Translations under genes and position numbers: made by a program | Assembly: GCF_901538355.1 (NCBI RefSeq) | Contig: NZ_LR593887.1 | Span: 6,486,920 to 6,550,919, forward strand | Reading direction: 5' to 3' | DNA length: 64,000 nucleotides | Origin: Tuwongella immobilis | Lineage (GTDB): Bacteria; Planctomycetota; Planctomycetia; Gemmatales; Gemmataceae | Part shown: positions 36,901-44,854 of the stretch, piece by piece | How the letters are laid out: the number at the start of each line of letters is the position of its first letter | How positions within the stretch are numbered: the stretch's first letter is position 1 | Notes under the pieces: model-generated | Database searches by the model: none | Seen by the model: the letters and a program-made list of their open reading frames with translations, nothing else | Told to the model about the DNA's origin: nothing

Positions 36901-38271
36901 GCGGGAGAGCAATTCATCCGCATCGATGACCAGCCCGGCGTCGCGGTAGTGGCCGCCGATGTCGCCGCCGATTTGAAGACGAATCAGCTCGATTTCGTCG
37001 ATCGCAGCCTCTTCCGATTCGAGGCACTCGACCTCTTGGAAATGACCCGCCGCGAGGGGGCGACCCAATTGACGCTGGTGAACGATCCCACCGGCTGGAA
37101 ACTCACCTCGCCGGTGACGCAGAAAGCCGATGGCCCGGTGCTGGATGAACTGGCGGAGGCACTCTCCAAACTGCGAGCCGATCGCGTGGTGGCCATCCGG
37201 CCGGATGACCGCAAACCGTTCGGACTCGATCCCCCGGTGATGACCTGGACGCTGGCGATTGGCGACCGCGAACGGATCATCCGCATCGGCAACCCGGTGC
37301 AGGCCGATGCCCCGAATGGCGAGCGATTTGCGCAAGTCGATGATAGCCCGCTGGTTGTGGTGCTGCCGAGTCTGATTTCGGCACGGCTGGCCGCACCCGT
37401 CAGCCAATTCCGAGATCGCACCTTGGCCACATTCGTGAGTGCTGACCGAGTGGAGATCACCGGACGGAATCGCACGCGGACATTCCGACAACAAGCGGGC
37501 ACCTGGAAGCTGACCGCCCCGATTTCCACCGATGCGGAAGATTCCGCACTGCGGGAACTGCACGATAGCATGGCCAAACTGCGGGCCGAATCGATTGTCA
37601 CCGACAATGCCACCGATTTGGCGGCCTACGGGTTGGATCAGCCGACCACCTGGAAATGGTACAACGGCGACAAACTGGTGCTGTCGCTATTGGTCGGTGC
37701 CCGCGAGAAGATCGGTGCCAAGGGGCAAGAAAAAGAAGGCTATCGCGTGTATGCCAAGCTCGAATCGGGCAAGACAGTCGTGCTACTCGATGCGGGGCTG
37801 AGCGTGAAGTTGACCAGCGAATACCGCAAGCGTGCGCTGTGGGAATCGCTCGATGTCGCGCAAGCCCAGGTCATCACCCTGCAATTGCCCAGCGGCACCT
37901 TGCAATTGCGCAAGACGCCCAGCGGTTGGCAAAATGCGATGAAGCCGATGGAGTCGATCGATCCGGACCGCGTGACCGACCTGCTCGATACACTGGCGGA
38001 CCTGAAGGCGGAAGAATTCGTGCGCGATGAAGTGAAGCCGAATGAGGAGAAACTCTACGGATTGGAATCGCAATCGCCGCAGGGGGTCATCAGTGTGGGA
38101 ACCGCGACTCGCAGTGTCACGTTGCAACTGGGTCGCATGGCCGAGAATGCGAGCGGGAAACAGCGCATCTACTCTCGGCTTCCCGGTCAGCCGGCAATCG
38201 TGTTGCTGAGCGAACGCGACACGGGCCTGCTGATGCGTCGCCCGGCGGATTATCGCACATCCAAGGAATGA
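33961..38271 (+). CDS. Giant DUF4340-repeat protein, anchored by one N-terminal helix
   Basis: The protein is 1436 aa. A single N-terminal helix (TTFGLLFLVLLGGAWWWHGE) precedes a periplasmic body of repeated modules. Each module carries phrases such as W-K-L-T-x-P (GQWKLTAPYV, GWKLTSPVTQ, TWKLTAPIST), a YGL/FGL-D motif (PFGLDVNQEP, PFGLDPPVMT, AYGLDQPTTW), and R-I-G-x-P or FARL strands (ARLDNGDIFS, ARLESESSPG). This matches DUF4340, which normally occurs once or twice in a 300-500-aa protein, so five or more modules is unusual. DUF4340 is known as a partner of GldG-type ABC auxiliary proteins, and this gene follows the trio by 42 bp. Function unknown. Confidence 0.85.
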   Translation: MNWKTTFGLLFLVLLGGAWWWHGEEYAVQWGLKPAPETRPAGNSITILADELRPGNVGKIIVERGTDDRLELLAKPSEPFWALPGNWPVRPNEVRELVDLLTQLQSRFEPIPLIDDTVLAPYGLSAMQRPIRVTLSAGTATHVLLFGRPEAKAGENPFTRPTFLRINEEREILRLGPDVYSQLDHPPEYYRTRQLFPGFVRLRVNGLMLPPPPTPMNPNAPPPEPIASTVSTAKVLTSDRVVGIELSDSGTLTSLQRTAPTPTPQSVADATSADRDPAVPVSEIARVWELQSPVRDHVDPDALVGILEAIPEMWVEDFLPRSETQAADFAQKTGLDQPTRIIRIRFAGGDTRTLRIGSMSRVRTRKEAVPSDPMFPQPPGSVNEREIREPLYYAQLEDSAEIFEIRGDLFGKVFLPTERLRDAAVARISGKRIRSISIERPGQAPIVLNRTAADPTAKPPRVEDRWDVQSPFASLAETSRITEILDAINAMKTAPADRLMLPEQMPALASVVGGIAEQPAALLGLSPEQAIRVRIVEQINGTDQLTELAIGTMNPARNLLAVQQLGWPRISLTNSTMRSMISRDALAFRSRKVLDLAGERIVRVMVERTGGDRFRLDRGTGDRWQMTEPVQVPADTLTAGQLVGELERLEAVEYVIKNPTDSAIADCGLNQPTATLMLRAGDNRPEQTLRIGKPREGKPESFARLDNGDIFSLSQTSIATLTKESLKYRPLVLFSDGGAATQIVVQRPGMEQTTLATKVGQWKLTAPYVASVGQAAMEPLLKVIRESGIERWVEHQMPDGKPFGLDVNQEPLRVQVTVPGPTPEARPITQILLIGKPVEPGSPSRFARLESESSPGVFTVGGPLVAEVSRDPLEWLDRQLLTVDVAQIRELEVISPTGKLVLQRDGDRWIPQVQPTFAVDRPTVETVIRTLGNLQASKFAAFGPKTNFADFGLSNEQTPRQMLLKTAEKVIRISLGKQSMAGEQFIRIDDQPGVAVVAADVAADLKTNQLDFVDRSLFRFEALDLLEMTRREGATQLTLVNDPTGWKLTSPVTQKADGPVLDELAEALSKLRADRVVAIRPDDRKPFGLDPPVMTWTLAIGDRERIIRIGNPVQADAPNGERFAQVDDSPLVVVLPSLISARLAAPVSQFRDRTLATFVSADRVEITGRNRTRTFRQQAGTWKLTAPISTDAEDSALRELHDSMAKLRAESIVTDNATDLAAYGLDQPTTWKWYNGDKLVLSLLVGAREKIGAKGQEKEGYRVYAKLESGKTVVLLDAGLSVKLTSEYRKRALWESLDVAQAQVITLQLPSGTLQLRKTPSGWQNAMKPMESIDPDRVTDLLDTLADLKAEEFVRDEVKPNEEKLYGLESQSPQGVISVGTATRSVTLQLGRMAENASGKQRIYSRLPGQPAIVLLSERDTGLLMRRPADYRTSKE

Positions 38272-38521
38272 TTGCGGAATGACCGCGGAATAGCCCCAGA
38301 GTGGCCCAATAATGGCCCCAGAATGACCAGCAGGGATTCCCTGGAAGGATTCCCCAGCCATCCACTGGCAGCGCATTCGGAAGCCGAGTCCGAGTCCGCT
38401 GCCGGTGATGCGTTTCCAGGGGCAGATCGATCCGAAACGCAGATCGCATCGGATGTTGCGTGCCCGTTCGATGGCGCATTCGGGGATGAATCGGCATCGC
38501 AAATGCGGCCACGACGAATGC

Positions 38522-38543
38522 CTTGCATGCACGTGCATGCAAG
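38522..38543. repeat. Perfect 22-bp palindrome
   Basis: The 22 bases read identically on both strands, with centre CACGTG and arms CTTGCATGCAC/GTGCATGCAAG. The flanking bases are not symmetric. It sits in the gap between convergent genes about 250 bp from either stop, so it could be a protein-binding site or a cruciform-forming element. Confidence 0.9.
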
Positions 38544-38687
38544 ACGAATGCGCGAAGCGGCCACGGGAATCGGGACGAGGATCCATCGGGAGCAACTGGC
38601 GGAGGGGCAAGCGACGATTGGCGTGAGCGACGGGAGATGGGATGGGGAATTGGCGGTGAGCCGATTGGCGGAGGGTAAAACGACCGA

Positions 38688-38719
38688 CTCCTCGGGATGA
38701 CCGAAGTCACACCGAGGAG
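38688..38719 (-). terminator. Hairpin terminator of the Cys-rich wall gene
   Basis: Arms CTCCTCGG (38688-38695) and CCGAGGAG (38712-38719) enclose an inner TGAC-CGAA-GTCA hairpin. It lies about 45 bp beyond the minus-strand stop at 38764. Read on the minus strand, it is followed by TCGGTCGTTTTACC, a weak U-tract. Confidence 0.6.
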
Positions 38720-38763
38720 CCTGAGGGTCACATCAGCCACTTAGCTGATTGTGAGGGGTTGGT

Positions 38764-39831
38764 TCAGTTGCAGCAGGTTCCGCAAGCGGCGACGACCGGA
38801 GCGCAGGGGCTGCAGGCCGGGGCACAAGGAGCCGGGGCACAGGGGGCCGGAGCGGCCGGCACGGCAACCTTGATCGTGGTTTGGTAAGGAACCTTTTCGC
38901 AGTAGACTTCGTCAATCGTCTTCTTGACGGGCACCACTTCGCAGTAGGTCTTTTCGACCTTGTCGGTCTTGGTGATGTTCTTGTAGCTGCAGTAGGTCAC
39001 ATCAACCATCTTCTTTTCTTGGATGGTCTTGCAAACCTTGCGGGTGCCGGTCTTCTTGACTTGGGCATACGTGCAGACTTGAACTTCGATTTCCTTGTTG
39101 ACCGGGGTCACTTTGCAAACCTTGCGAACGCCCGAGCGAACTTCCGACTTGTAGCTGCACACGTTGACGATTTCTTCAACGGTGTGCGGCACCATCTTGG
39201 TCACGGTCTTGCAGACCGGTTCCATGACTTGGATCTTGGACTTCTTGTAGGTCACGCAGCCGGTGCAGGGATCGCAAACCGGGGTGCAGACTTCCTTGGT
39301 CACGCACTTGTGCTCGACAACTTGCACGCATTCCTTTTTGCAAACCGTCTTGCAAACCTTGGTCGGGGTCACAACCGGCACGCACACGGTGTAGGTGTAC
39401 GGCTCATCGACCATCGTGGTTTGGTATTCGCAAACCGTACGCTTTTCGGTCTTGTAGGTCGGGACGCATTCGTAGTAGTCGTACGATTCGTCGACCAGCA
39501 CGTTCTTGCACTCGACGACTTCAACCTTCTTCACTTCCGTGACCGGCGTGCAGACGGTGTAGGTCACATCTTCCATCTTCTTGACCAGGCGCGATTCGTG
39601 CACGGTCACTTCGACCTTGCGGGTCTTTTGTTCGTACTTGTACGCCGTCACCACTTGGTCGACGTACGTCATGCACGGAGCAGGAGCGGCGCACGAGGTG
39701 CATTCCGCGGCCGGGCATTCTTCGGCCTTGCTCTTCTTCTTGCAGATGCGGTCCAGCAGACCGGCTTCGGCGATGCTGCTACAGAGAATCAGGCAGGCCA
39801 GCGACAGAGCGCTCAACAGAGACTTTTTCAT
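38764..39831 (-). CDS. Cys-rich repetitive exported wall protein (YTV-like)
   Basis: The protein is 355 aa. Signal peptide MKKSLLSALSLACLILCSSI with cleavage near AEAG. The mature part has about 33 Cys (roughly 10%) in V-C and Y-C contexts every 10-15 residues, and many Lys and Val: YTVCTPV, YTVCVPV, VTYCSYK, RKVCKTI, plus Cys pairs such as CKTVCKKEC and a Pro-Ala-Pro-Cys tail ending GTCCN. This resembles the YTV-domain wall proteins of Rhodopirellula-type planctomycetes, but those are giant, while this is short. Lys is written almost only as AAG, suggesting high expression. A sigma-70-like promoter lies upstream and a hairpin downstream. Likely structural, disulfide cross-linked. Confidence 0.8.
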   Translation of the reverse strand: MKKSLLSALSLACLILCSSIAEAGLLDRICKKKSKAEECPAAECTSCAAPAPCMTYVDQVVTAYKYEQKTRKVEVTVHESRLVKKMEDVTYTVCTPVTEVKKVEVVECKNVLVDESYDYYECVPTYKTEKRTVCEYQTTMVDEPYTYTVCVPVVTPTKVCKTVCKKECVQVVEHKCVTKEVCTPVCDPCTGCVTYKKSKIQVMEPVCKTVTKMVPHTVEEIVNVCSYKSEVRSGVRKVCKVTPVNKEIEVQVCTYAQVKKTGTRKVCKTIQEKKMVDVTYCSYKNITKTDKVEKTYCEVVPVKKTIDEVYCEKVPYQTTIKVAVPAAPAPCAPAPCAPACSPCAPVVAACGTCCN

Positions 39832-40213
39832 CGGTGTAAAACCCCTCGATGTTCCCCCAAGACGAACAGCTGAGCGACCTGCTCAACTGCCTCACCCGTG
39901 ATGATACTCTAGCGAATAACTGCCTTCCCTGCCAATTATTTCTCCCCCAAACTACCCTTTTTCCGCATTTACCCTGATCTCACGATCCCTACAATCCCCC
40001 TCAAATTCACCGCTCTACCAGGTCCGGACAATCGTTCCGCTCGTTGGATTTTACCAGTTCCCCCGATCGAACCGCAAATTCCCAGCTTGGCGTTGGCAGG
40101 CGGTTGCCCCACTGTGATACGATTCAGAAAGACGTTCGGAGGCGATTGGGTCGCCGACAGGCCCATTCAGAAGCCTGTTCTGCTGCATCTTGTCTGGCTG
40201 CGAGATTCTCTCC
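39832..40213. other. Divergent promoter region between the wall gene and glgC
   Basis: These 382 bp contain no gene. The minus-strand promoter at 39906-39935 is listed separately. For glgC, TTGGCA at 40093-40098 and TACGAT at 40118-40123 are 19 bp apart, wider than ideal. The rest is AT-richer than the flanking genes, with no clear repeat. Confidence 0.45.
39906..39935 (-). promoter_or_regulatory. Sigma-70-like promoter of the Cys-rich wall gene
   Basis: On the minus strand TTGGCA (39930-39935) and TAGAGT (39906-39911) are separated by 18 bp. The predicted start lies near 39899, giving a leader of about 65 nt before the ATG at 39831. Identified by eye only. Confidence 0.4.
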
Positions 40214-41500
40214 ATGCAATCGACACTCTGCTTGATCCTGGGCGGTGGCCGCGGTACGCGCTTGTATCCCCTCACCAAATCCCGCTCCAAACCAGCTGTC
40301 CCCGTGGGGGGAAAATATCGACTCATCGATATTCCCATCAGCAATTGCATCAACAGTGGCTTCAATCAGATTTATGTGCTCACGCAATTTTTGAGCGCCA
40401 GTCTGAATCGCCACATCGCAAACACTTACAAATTCGATATGTTTGGTAAGGGTTTCGTAGAAATCTTGGCCGCCCAACAGACCAACGAAAGCGCCAATTG
40501 GTATCAGGGTACCGCCGACGCCATCCGGCAGAATCGCCAGTATTTCGATACCGGGGCGTATCAGCACGTCATGATCCTGTCCGGGGATCAACTCTATCGC
40601 ATGGATTTTCAAAAATTGATGGACACGCACCGCGAAAGCAAAGCGGACGTCACCCTGGCGATGATCCCCGTGCCCAAAGAGCAGACCAGCGGCTTCGGGC
40701 TCATCAAGGTGGATAGCAAGGGGCGCGTGAACGGATTCACCGAGAAGCCGAAGACCGACGCGGAATTGCAACCGTTCTACATTCCCGGCGAGTGGATCGA
40801 ACGCCAAGGCGTGCAACCCAACGGCCGCAACTACTTGGCCAGCATGGGCATCTATCTGTTCAACACCAAGACGCTCATCGAAATGCTCGACTTCAAGCCA
40901 TTGGCCACCGATTTCGGCAAAGAAGTCTTCCCCCGCCATTACAACGAATACCGCGTGCAGGCACACTTGTTTGATGGCTATTGGGAAGACCTCGGGACGA
41001 TCAAATCGTATCACGAAGCAAGCCTGGCCTTGGCCGGGGATCATCCCCCGTTCGATTTCCACTCGCCCGATGGGGTGATTTTCACCCGCATGCGCTATCT
41101 GCCGGCCTCGCGGATTGTCAACGTCACCTTGGATCGCGCGCTGGTGGCGGATGGCTGCGTGATTCTGGATGGCACGAAAATTGTCAATACGTTGATCGGC
41201 GTTCGCAGTCGCATCGGGCGAAATGTCGTGCTGAAGGATACCGTCCTCATTGGCGCGGATCGCTTTGAGACCGACGCCGAGCGCGATGCCAACCGCACAC
41301 GCGGGGTGCCGGATCTGGGCATCGGCGATGGCAGCGTGATCCAAAATGCGCTCATCGACAAAGACGCCCGCATTGGCCGCAACGTGAAAATTCTCAACGA
41401 AGCGAACGTGCAAGAATTTGATAGCGATTGCTACAGCATCCGCGATGGCATCGTAGTCATTCCGCGTGGCACGGTCATTCCCGATAACACTGTGATCTGA
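40214..41500 (+). CDS. glgC: Glucose-1-phosphate adenylyltransferase
   Basis: The 428-aa enzyme makes ADP-glucose from ATP and glucose-1-phosphate, the first step of glycogen synthesis. N-terminal nucleotide motif LGGGRGTRLYPLTKSRSKPA (residues about 10-29) and GGKYRLIDIPISNCINSG, then WYQGTADAIRQN, SGDQLYRMDF, GLIKVDSKGRVNGFTEKP and AHLFDGYWEDLGTIKSYHEA are the family hallmarks. A C-terminal left-handed beta-helix follows (GRNVVLKDTVLIGADR, GRNVKILNEANVQ). ATG 40214 was chosen over an upstream start because it begins at the fold; no strong Shine-Dalgarno is seen. glgP lies 14 kb away in the window. Confidence 0.95.
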   Translation: MQSTLCLILGGGRGTRLYPLTKSRSKPAVPVGGKYRLIDIPISNCINSGFNQIYVLTQFLSASLNRHIANTYKFDMFGKGFVEILAAQQTNESANWYQGTADAIRQNRQYFDTGAYQHVMILSGDQLYRMDFQKLMDTHRESKADVTLAMIPVPKEQTSGFGLIKVDSKGRVNGFTEKPKTDAELQPFYIPGEWIERQGVQPNGRNYLASMGIYLFNTKTLIEMLDFKPLATDFGKEVFPRHYNEYRVQAHLFDGYWEDLGTIKSYHEASLALAGDHPPFDFHSPDGVIFTRMRYLPASRIVNVTLDRALVADGCVILDGTKIVNTLIGVRSRIGRNVVLKDTVLIGADRFETDAERDANRTRGVPDLGIGDGSVIQNALIDKDARIGRNVKILNEANVQEFDSDCYSIRDGIVVIPRGTVIPDNTVI

Positions 41501-41588
41501 TCCACCGGCCACACTCCGCGCCGCACTCCCCCGCCAGCGAGACTGCCATCGTTTGGCTGCGGGAAGGCGGCGCGAAGTCGCCGCTTCA

Positions 41589-42428
41589 TCACGACGGCAA
41601 AAGCCCCTTCAAGGTGAGCAGCATCGTCACCCCCACCCCCACCCCGATCACGCCGCCAATCAACAGATATTCCATCTCCCAACTTCGTTGCATCGGCGTT
41701 TCGGTCCATGGGTCATCGGCGGTCGCGGCGACATCCTGCGGATCGCGGCTCATGGCATCGGCATCATCCAATCGGACGAAACCTGGCTCCTCATCTCGAT
41801 TCCGCAAATAGACCATCACCAAGCTGACAATCCCGGAGAATCGCAACACCATATGCGTCAACGCTCCCAGCGGCAAATTCACATCGGGCGTCCCCACCAA
41901 GTGGATCAACTGGATGAAGCCGTAGGTGTTGGCCAGCAGCCACACCGATTGAAACCCGACGACTCCCGCGACGACTCCCAGATGCGGGAAGATGAGCATT
42001 GGAATCGCGGCCAGCACCAAGAGCATTCCTTCGTATTGCGTTGCCATCAATTGCATCGACACAATCGGATTATTCGCCTGCGGTTGCGATTGCAAATAGA
42101 TCACGGCACCCAGCATCCATAGCGCATCGCCGATGAAGATTCCGAATGGCAACGCCATTCGCTTGCGGGGTCCACTGAGGCATGCATACGCCAGCCCACC
42201 GAGCACCCCACCGACGATTGCTGGCAGCAGCAGCATCACGCCGAGCAGTTTGCCCAGAATCGCGCCAACAATCGCCCCACCGATTGCCAATGCCTGCTTC
42301 CAGACGGGGGCCGGCGGTGGCGGTGGATCGTCGGGCTTCTCCGCTGGAACCGAATCATCGGTCACATCGCTCCAGTCGGTGCCATCGGGCGCATTCGAAC
42401 GGGCACGGGAATCCCGCGGAGTGCTCAT
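41589..42428 (-). CDS. Polytopic membrane protein of unknown function
   Basis: The protein is 279 aa. A cytoplasmic, acidic Pro-rich N-terminus (DDSVPAEKPDDPPPPPAPVW) is followed by about six to seven helices. These include LAIGGAIVGAILGKLLGVML, IVGGVLGGLAYACLSG, LPFGIFIGDALWMLGAVIYL, MLLVLAAIPMLIFPHLGVVA and a last YLLIGGVIGVGVGVTMLLTL. Between the last two helices is a charged loop (RNRDEEPGFVRLDDADAMSR). No family recognised. Its 3' end is convergent with glgC, 88 bp away. Confidence 0.75.
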   Translation of the reverse strand: MSTPRDSRARSNAPDGTDWSDVTDDSVPAEKPDDPPPPPAPVWKQALAIGGAIVGAILGKLLGVMLLLPAIVGGVLGGLAYACLSGPRKRMALPFGIFIGDALWMLGAVIYLQSQPQANNPIVSMQLMATQYEGMLLVLAAIPMLIFPHLGVVAGVVGFQSVWLLANTYGFIQLIHLVGTPDVNLPLGALTHMVLRFSGIVSLVMVYLRNRDEEPGFVRLDDADAMSRDPQDVAATADDPWTETPMQRSWEMEYLLIGGVIGVGVGVTMLLTLKGLLPS

Positions 42429-42545
42429 GTCGTGAACTCGTGAGTTGAAGAACGGAAAATGGTCTGGCGGATATTGCAACGCACTCCCGCACTTGCGTCA
42501 AGCAAAAACGCGATCATTTGCCGGTCCATCTGTTCGACGTGGTCC

Positions 42546-42582
42546 AAAAACGAAATACCCCGAGAGGGTCACTCTCGGGGTA
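42546..42582 (-). terminator. Intrinsic terminator of the Gfo/Idh gene
   Basis: Perfect 11-bp arms TACCCCGAGAG (42556-42566) and CTCTCGGGGTA (42572-42582) flank a 5-nt loop. On the minus strand the stem is followed by TTTCGTTTTT. It sits 34 bp past the minus-strand stop at 42616, the standard layout of a Rho-independent terminator. Confidence 0.9.
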
Positions 42583-42615
42583 GCAAGTCGGTTCCGAATC
42601 GACGACGCCAGCGAC

Positions 42616-43719
42616 TTACGCGGCTTCGCGGTGCGGACGTTCAAACAATCGGCCGTTGGCCATCGGCATTCCAAACGGGCCAACCGCGTTGGAATCGACA
42701 CCATTCCACGAATGTTCGGCCATTGCTGCGACGATTCGCTCGGCGAGTGCGAGTGCGGCCAAGCCATCTTCGCCCGGAACGCGCGGGCGGGTGCCCGTCT
42801 TGACGCAGTGAACGAACGACAACAGTTCGCTGGTCAGTTGATCGCGGCCAGTCTCGCTGCGGGTGCAATCGAGATCCATGACTTCGAGATGCCGCCCGAA
42901 AATTTCTTCTTTCAGTCGAGCGCGGCTGACCGCATCCAGCGAATGGAGTTGCAGACCGTTGCGTTGCAGCTCGGCGGAGCGCTGCACCAACACCAATCGC
43001 TTTTGCACAAAGTCAATGCCCGCATACCCTTCGGGTGCCCAAATTCGCATGCGGCGTTTGGGTCGTGCGCTGACTCGACTGGCAGTCACGTGGGCGATGC
43101 AGCCGGTGGTGAACTTTAGGCGAGCGTTGACCATATCTTCGTGGCCGCCGAAGACCGGAGCGCCCACGGCTTCCACTTCCGTGACCGTACCGCCGCGATT
43201 GAGCGCGAGCAGCAAGTCAATATCGTGGATCATCAGGTCCAGCACCGCGCCAATGTCGATCGACCGCCCCGTGAATGGGCCATGGCGTTCGCATTCGACG
43301 AATTTCGGCTGGATGGGGCGACGGCTGAGTTCTTCAAAGGCCGGGTTGAAGCGTTCGATGTGGCCGACTTGGAAGACGACGCCGCGCTTCTGAGCAATGG
43401 CGACCATCTCTTCGGCTTGTTCGACCGTGGCGGCGATGGGCTTTTCGACCAGCACGGGAATTCCGCGATCCAGAAACGTCTTGGCGACATCGTAGTGACC
43501 CACGGTAGGGACCACAATGCTGACGGCATCGACCAAGCCAACGAGTGATTCGTAATGATCGAACGCTTGGGTGTTGCAGCGATCGGCCACCATCTCGGCC
43601 TGGGCAGGGTTGACATCCACCACCCCGACTAGATCGACCTCGGGCAGCCCCGCCAGGATCCGAGCATGTTCTTTGCCCAGATGCCCGACACCGATCACGG
43701 CCATCCGTAACTGCCTCAT
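42616..43719 (-). CDS. Gfo/Idh/MocA-family oxidoreductase next to lpxC
   Basis: The protein is 367 aa. The Rossmann motif MAVIGVGHLGKEHARILAG is at the N-terminus, EKPIAATVEQAEEM near residue 95, and GHIERFNPAFEEL and LDLMIHDIDLLLALN carry the substrate-side residues. ATG 43719 is preceded by GAGGTGA 2 nt upstream; the longer frame overlaps lpxC and looks non-coding. It is 89 bp downstream of lpxC and ends in a strong terminator. Family members near lipid A genes include GnnA, a UDP-GlcNAc 3-dehydrogenase; that role is an inference from position and family only, and no GnnB aminotransferase is in view. Confidence 0.85.
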   Translation of the reverse strand: MRQLRMAVIGVGHLGKEHARILAGLPEVDLVGVVDVNPAQAEMVADRCNTQAFDHYESLVGLVDAVSIVVPTVGHYDVAKTFLDRGIPVLVEKPIAATVEQAEEMVAIAQKRGVVFQVGHIERFNPAFEELSRRPIQPKFVECERHGPFTGRSIDIGAVLDLMIHDIDLLLALNRGGTVTEVEAVGAPVFGGHEDMVNARLKFTTGCIAHVTASRVSARPKRRMRIWAPEGYAGIDFVQKRLVLVQRSAELQRNGLQLHSLDAVSRARLKEEIFGRHLEVMDLDCTRSETGRDQLTSELLSFVHCVKTGTRPRVPGEDGLAALALAERIVAAMAEHSWNGVDSNAVGPFGMPMANGRLFERPHREAA

Positions 43720-43808
43720 GGTCACCTCGTGCTTCCCTGCGTGTGCTGGCTTCGTCGTGCGGCGGACATCCTGTCGCAACCGCGGAACTGGATGCTTGAT
43801 GGAGTCAA

Positions 43809-44714
43809 TCACGCGACTCGGCGAGTCGTGGTGAACGGAGTCTGCCGAATCAGGCCCGCCAAAGTCTTGGCAAGCTCCACATTCAGCGGATGACCGGATC
43901 GGTAAGCAACCACATCGCCCACCAAATCCACACCGCACAACGCGAGATCACCTAACAGATCCAGCATTTTGTGTCGTGAAGGTTCATCGGCAAATCGCAG
44001 CGAATTCTCTACTAATCCTCGCGGACCGAACACCAGCAGATCGCGTGGCCCTAAATGTTGGCCAATTCCCTGTTGTCGAAACATTTCGGCTTCTTGTTCC
44101 AAGACAAACGTCCGACAGGCGGCTAATTCTTGCACGAAACTCGCCGGGGTGACATGGCAACTGGCAATCTGCCGGGGAATCGGCGAATCCGCGCCGTAAT
44201 CCAGCAGATAATGCAATCCCAGGCCGGTTTGCTGATCGTCGGCGGGGTGAAAACGAATCATCGCTGGCCCGTGCGCCACGGTAATCGGGGCGGTGACGGT
44301 CCAGCGCGGGCGAAACTGATGCTGCAATTCGATCGACGTTTGCTGCAAGGCTTGCACAAATCCCAACGAGGAGCCATCCAGTCCCGGTGGCTCAACTCCG
44401 TTGATTTCGACAAGGCAATTATCGATGCGTAATCCCGACAGCGCGGCCAGGGTATGCTCAACCAGCGTCACGGTCGCGGGAGCATTGCCCAACGTGGTGC
44501 GTCGTCGGGTATCGGTAACTCGATCCGCATGGGCGGGAATGCGAGGCGATCCCGGAAGATCGGTGCGAACGAAAATGATGCCAGTATCAACCGGTGCCGG
44601 TCGGAAGCACAAGCGAACCAGTTGGCCGGTAATCATCCCCGGGCCACTCACCCACACGGGCCGCACCAACGTGCGTTGATAGCGCGGACTGAGTCGAATC
44701 ATGCGTGGGGTCAT
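43809..44714 (-). CDS. lpxC: UDP-3-O-acyl-N-acetylglucosamine deacetylase
   Basis: The 301-aa enzyme performs the committed deacetylation in lipid A synthesis, a zinc hydrolase in the cytoplasm. Zinc ligands are all present: His in TLVEHTLAALSGL (about 87), and His and Asp in SRHKMLDLLGDLAL (about 245); the catalytic His is in YRSGHPLNVELAK (about 272). GLRIDNCLVEING and EPPGLDGSSLGFV match the substrate-binding part. It is a stand-alone protein, not the LpxC-FabZ fusion found in some planctomycetes and Bacteroidota. It lies 140 bp downstream of the OmpH/Skp gene, comparable to the skp-lpx order of Proteobacteria. Confidence 0.92.
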   Translation of the reverse strand: MTPRMIRLSPRYQRTLVRPVWVSGPGMITGQLVRLCFRPAPVDTGIIFVRTDLPGSPRIPAHADRVTDTRRRTTLGNAPATVTLVEHTLAALSGLRIDNCLVEINGVEPPGLDGSSLGFVQALQQTSIELQHQFRPRWTVTAPITVAHGPAMIRFHPADDQQTGLGLHYLLDYGADSPIPRQIASCHVTPASFVQELAACRTFVLEQEAEMFRQQGIGQHLGPRDLLVFGPRGLVENSLRFADEPSRHKMLDLLGDLALCGVDLVGDVVAYRSGHPLNVELAKTLAGLIRQTPFTTTRRVA

Positions 44715-44854
44715 GGTGGAGCTTTCCCACTCTTGGGGGCAACCGGCGGCATCCATGGGGCGGAAATCCTTCACACGAGAGGGTTTGCAGGGGTTCGGGA
44801 GACCAACACAACCGACGAGAATCTCGGGTCGTGTCGATCTCCCAATAGCCAACC

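Larger units (their letters stand above)
38272..38763. other. Gene-free stretch between two convergent genes
   Basis: These 492 bp lie between the DUF4340 stop and the stop of the Cys-rich wall gene. Short frames exist on both strands but show no family or start signal. It contains a perfect 22-bp palindrome at 38522-38543 and a terminator-like hairpin at 38688-38719, listed separately. The first 60 bp are repetitive (GGAATGACC and GGCCC-type words). Confidence 0.5.

Noticed and set aside
34330-37563. A 1077-codon open frame on the minus strand
   Set aside because: It is antisense to the DUF4340 gene and has no recognisable motif or ribosome site.
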